DNA of 43,562 nt from Brevirhabdus sp. (GTDB lineage: Bacteria > Pseudomonadota > Alphaproteobacteria > Rhodobacterales > Rhodobacteraceae): positions 1 through 43,562 of the forward strand of contig JAGXFH010000007.1 in assembly GCA_024637315.1 (NCBI GenBank), read 5' to 3'. Positions 41,200-43,562 of the stretch are shown here, in pieces (position 1 is the stretch's first letter; every line of letters starts with the position of its first letter). The notes under the pieces are model-generated. The model was given only the letters and a program-made list of their open reading frames with translations, made no database searches and was not told the DNA's origin. Both the position numbers and the translations under genes were made by a program.

Positions 41200-41634
41200 A
41201 TGCCGCTCCACCGCGTCGAACAGCCTGTCATTGCCAGCGGTTTTCCGATGCGCCTTGTTACCATGCCCGCCAGTGCCGGGTTTCCGTCACCGGCGGGCGA
41301 TGATCTGCAAGATGAGATCGACCCGATGGCGTGGGTGGTCCGGCATCCCGCATCGACATTCTGGTGGCGCGTCGAAGGCGATTGCCTCTGGGATGTGGGC
41401 ATCCGCGACGGCGACATCATTGCGGTGGATAGTGCCGGGAAACGGCGCATCGGACGCGCTGTCCTGGCTGTGGTCGAGGGGGCCGTCACCGCAAAAATCC
41501 TGCGGCGGCGGGAAGGCCGATATTACCTCGCACCGGCGAACAGCCATGAGCATTTTCCGGACATCGAACTGACGGAAGACAGCGAGATATGGGGCGTGGT
41601 CGCGGGCGTCGTGCGCCGCTACGATCTTGGGTGA
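41200..41634 (+). CDS. umuD: UmuD-like S24 peptidase, Ser-to-Cys at the nucleophile
   Basis: A 144-residue LexA/UmuD-type protein. [20 protein letters not shown] matches the UmuD cleavage region, with Ala-Gly as the likely scissile bond, and GAVTAKIL supplies the catalytic Lys. The catalytic Ser motif, normally GDSM, reads GDCLWDVGI (codon TGC), so the nucleophile would be Cys. Processed UmuD activates UmuC to form translesion polymerase V. The ATG at 41200 is preferred to the longer frame. It overlaps umuC by 4 bp (GTGA). Confidence 0.88.
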   Translation: MPLHRVEQPVIASGFPMRLVTMPASAGFPSPAGDDLQDEIDPMAWVVRHPASTFWWRVEGDCLWDVGIRDGDIIAVDSAGKRRIGRAVLAVVEGAVTAKILRRREGRYYLAPANSHEHFPDIELTEDSEIWGVVAGVVRRYDLG

Positions 41635-42884
41635 AGCGGCCTGTTGCGATCAGCGACAGCGCGAGCTTCTACGTCAGCGCAGAGCGGATTTTCGACCCGA
41701 CCCTGAAGAATGTGCCGGTGATCGTCCTGTCCAATAACGATGGCTGCGCCGTTGCGCGAAGCGACGAGGCCAAGGCCCTTGGAATCAGGATGGGCGAGCC
41801 GCTGCATCTGATCCGGGGCAAGGTGGAAGCGCATGGGGTGCGGGTGTTCAGCTCGAAATACACGCTCTACGGGGATATTTCGCGCCGGGTGGTCGAGGTC
41901 TATGAGGACTTCACGCCGAACGTGGAAATCTACTCGATTGACGAGTGTTTTCTGGATTTCGGTGGCTTTGCCGATCCCGAAGGCCACGCCCGAGATCTCC
42001 GCACGGCGGTCTTGCGGCGCATCGGCGTGCCGGTGCGCGTCGGGATCGCGCCGACGAAAACGCTGGCGAAGTGTGCGAATGAAATTGCCAAGAAAAATCC
42101 GATCTTCGCTGGTGTTCTGGATATGATGGATGATGCACTTGCCCACTGGCTGCTGCCGAAGGTGCTGGTGGGCGACATCTGGGGCATCGGAAAACGCACC
42201 GAGGCGAAGCTCGCAGAACTGAGCATCTGCTCGGCGGCGGACCTGCGGGCGATGCCGATCAGGCAGGCCCGCGCGGTTGGCACTGTGGTTCTCGAACGCA
42301 TAGTGCTGGAGTTGCAAGGCGAACCGTGCCTTGCTTTTGAAGATGCGGAACCGCAACGCAAAGGCATGGCGGTGACGCGCTCAGCCGGAACGCCCATGGC
42401 GGACTTCGACACGTTGTTCCAGGCGCTTACGGCCCATGCGACACGGGCTGCTGAAAAACTGCGGCGGCACGGGCTGGTGGCCGGATCGCTGACGGTCTTT
42501 TTTCATACCAACCGGCACCGGAAGGATCGTCCGCAATATGTCGGATAGCGCACGACGCGCCTTGCGCCGATGTCCTCGGACACCTTCGATCTGGTCGAGG
42601 CGGCGCGGCGATGTGCGAAGGCCGCGTGGCCGAAGGCCAGGGCCGGGATGTTCGGCTTCACGAAAGCGGGTATCATGCTGGATGATCTTGTTCGGTTCGA
42701 GGATCGACCGCGGACGCTCTTCGATGCGGAAAGGCCGAAGGGCGCAGCCCTGATGGCCGCTCTCGATCAGGTCAATGACAGGTTCGGGAAAAAGACGATG
42801 GTGTTGGCAAGCGAGGGCATGAGGCGGACATGGCACCTACGCGCCGATCATCGCAGCCCGCGCTACACGACGCGCCTAGGGTAG
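41631..42884 (+). pseudogene. umuC: UmuC-like translesion polymerase interrupted by an in-frame TAG
   Basis: The GTG at 41631 opens a Y-family polymerase: [52 protein letters not shown], the catalytic [10 protein letters not shown], and GVGIA-like [21 protein letters not shown]. Codon 306 (42546-42548) is TAG. The same frame then continues with the C-terminal part (TFDLVEAARRCAKAA, KAGIMLDDLVRFED, SPRYTTRLG). Total length, 417 codons including the TAG, equals normal UmuC (about 420), so a single nonsense change explains it. The catalytic domain before the stop is complete; the C-terminal clamp-binding part is lost unless read through. Confidence 0.85.
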
Positions 42885-43050
42885 CCCAGTTGATCCCGAG
42901 TTGCCATTTAGAAAATTCAACTTTGATTATGTGGGAGATCACGCATTGGGAGGGTCTGAATAGTGCTGCTCGTAGAGCAGCCTTCGATGCATCCGACTGC
43001 TCTCCCCAAAAGGACCGTTTTGAAACGCTCACCACCGTCCTTGCAACACT
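42885..43050. other. Intergenic region before the relB-type antitoxin
   Basis: Slightly AT-richer than its surroundings, with no supported gene. It ends in the promoter of the antitoxin gene. Confidence 0.4.
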
Positions 43051-43085
43051 CCCCTGTTGTAGCTACATTAGGGCCACAACAGGGG
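43041..43085 (+). promoter_or_regulatory. Promoter and operator of a RelB/DinJ-type operon
   Basis: TTGCAA (43041-43046), 17 bp, TACATT (43064-43069). A perfect 10-bp inverted repeat CCCCTGTTGT / ACAACAGGGG (43051-43060, 43076-43085) surrounds the -10 box, ideal for autorepression. The right arm overlaps the Shine-Dalgarno GGGGAG. Confidence 0.7.
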
Positions 43086-43095
43086 AGTTCTCAAC

Positions 43096-43353
43096 ATGAC
43101 AGCTAATTCAGTTGTACGCGCGCGCATCGACACAGACACAAAAGAACGGGCAACGGCAGCGCTGGAAGCGATGGGGCTCTCGGTATCCGATGCAATCCGA
43201 CTGCTCATGCTGCGGATTGCAGATGAAGAGCGGCTTCCTTTCGAAGTGAAGGTGCCGACGCCCGCAACCGCGAAAGCCATGAAGGAGCTGGATGCAGGCA
43301 AGGGGCAGCGTTTCAAGACCCCTGATGCACTGTTTGCCGACATGGGCATTTGA
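43096..43353 (+). CDS. RelB/DinJ-family antitoxin
   Basis: An 85-residue protein. SVVRARIDTDTKERATAALE, then GLSVSDAIRLLMLRIA, is the RelB/DinJ ribbon-helix-helix signature. The C-terminal tail (AMKELDAGKGQRFKTPDALF) is the toxin-binding region. GGGGAG precedes the ATG. The downstream toxin is destroyed by an IS, leaving an orphan antitoxin. Confidence 0.9.
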   Translation: MTANSVVRARIDTDTKERATAALEAMGLSVSDAIRLLMLRIADEERLPFEVKVPTPATAKAMKELDAGKGQRFKTPDALFADMGI

Positions 43354-43356
43354 CCA

Positions 43357-43422
43357 ATGCTTGCTTTGGTTCCATCCAGCCGCTTTCGCAAGGATGTGAA
43401 GCGAGCAGAGAAGCGCGGCAAG
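43357..43422 (+). pseudogene. YafQ/RelE-type toxin, 5' fragment
   Basis: Only 22 codons remain (MLALVPSSRFRKDVKRAEKR, then GK), matching the N-terminus of YafQ-type mRNA endoribonucleases (SxxFxKDVKxAxKR). The rest is replaced by IS21-type DNA. It starts 3 bp after the antitoxin stop. Confidence 0.78.
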
Positions 43423-43562
43423 TGTTGAATGTCACTGAGAACTGACCCGGTAGAGGTCAGAATTGTCACTGAGAAATGACCCATGTGCAACCGTGCCCCT
43501 GACGGGATTTGTCGGGGGTTATTGGAGTGATAGACATGGGATTTTTGAGCGTAATTCGACGA
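43423..43562 (+). mobile_element. Left end of an IS21-family element (continues beyond window)
   Basis: Two direct repeats TGTCACTGAGAACTGACCC (43430-43448) and TGTCACTGAGAAATGACCC (43464-43482) are the multiple terminal repeats that IS21-family transposases bind. They are followed by the start of istA. The exact tip is TGTTGAATGTC (43423) or TGTCACTG (43430). Confidence 0.85.
43536..43562 (+). CDS. istA: IstA transposase, first codons only
   Basis: ATG at 43536 gives MGFLSVIRR before the window ends, as expected for the N-terminus of IstA. Position about 55 bp inside the terminal repeats fits the family. Confidence 0.65.

Noticed and set aside
1-43562. Replication initiator or repABC locus
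   Set aside because: No RepA/RepC or other initiator signature is seen in any frame. The replicon's origin must lie outside the window.

Overview
The window looks like the transfer and leading region of a conjugative plasmid (or integrative conjugative element) from a GC-rich alphaproteobacterium, probably of Rhodobacteraceae or sphingomonad type. The evidence is a complete VirB-type type IV secretion operon, a VirD2/VirD1/VirD4 set, and a block of small plasmid 'housekeeping' families (DUF736, DUF3768, DUF2493, ArdC, ParB-nuclease, strawberry-notch helicase) that travel together on alphaproteobacterial plasmids. I see no replication initiator, tRNA, rRNA or CRISPR array, so this is a piece of a larger replicon.

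Layout. 1-1.5 kb: debris, with an IS66-like end cutting a parE toxin (antitoxin parD intact) and a decayed IS3-family transposase. 1.55-1.84 kb: one small unknown gene. 2.26-12.3 kb (+): virB1-B2-B3-B4-lipoprotein-B5-small secreted protein-B6-B8-B9-B10-B11, mostly with stop/start overlaps. 12.4-17.0 kb (-): virD4/traG, virD2 relaxase, virD1/mobC. 17.02-17.8 kb: a non-coding control region with an oriT whose nic site matches the Agrobacterium T-DNA border core, then a 16-bp-periodic array of short palindromes. 17.8-19.35 kb (+): a ParA-like VirC1 and a VirC2-like ribbon-helix-helix protein. Three copies of a 117-bp nested-palindrome element sit at 12.29, 14.58 and 19.49 kb and separate virB, virD4, and relaxase-oriT-virC modules. 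In two copies the element tip supplies gene stop codons.

19.6-41 kb is almost entirely minus-strand: a zeta-type toxin-antitoxin pair, many small plasmid genes, a TSCPD-domain gene with a frame break at a G8 tract, DUF2493, tandem DUF736, a 1,401-residue adenine methyltransferase plus strawberry-notch helicase, a ParB-type protein, two DUF3768 paralogues and the antirestriction protein ArdC. Many of these genes are preceded by a GC-rich terminator-like hairpin and a second small palindrome of different sequence each time. 41.1-42.9 kb (+) holds an umuDC operon with a possible SOS box, a Ser-to-Cys change at the UmuD nucleophile and an in-frame amber codon in umuC. The right end is a relB/dinJ-type antitoxin whose toxin is cut by an IS21-family element.

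How it fits together (inference). If nicking occurs on the + strand at 17,093/17,094, the T-strand enters the recipient 5'-end first from 17,094 rightward. The 19.6-43 kb block, with ArdC, DNA methylase and toxin-antitoxin genes, then enters early and virB/virD4/virD2 last. The minus-strand leading genes would be templated directly by the incoming + strand, which makes their hairpin-rich leaders candidates for single-strand promoters.
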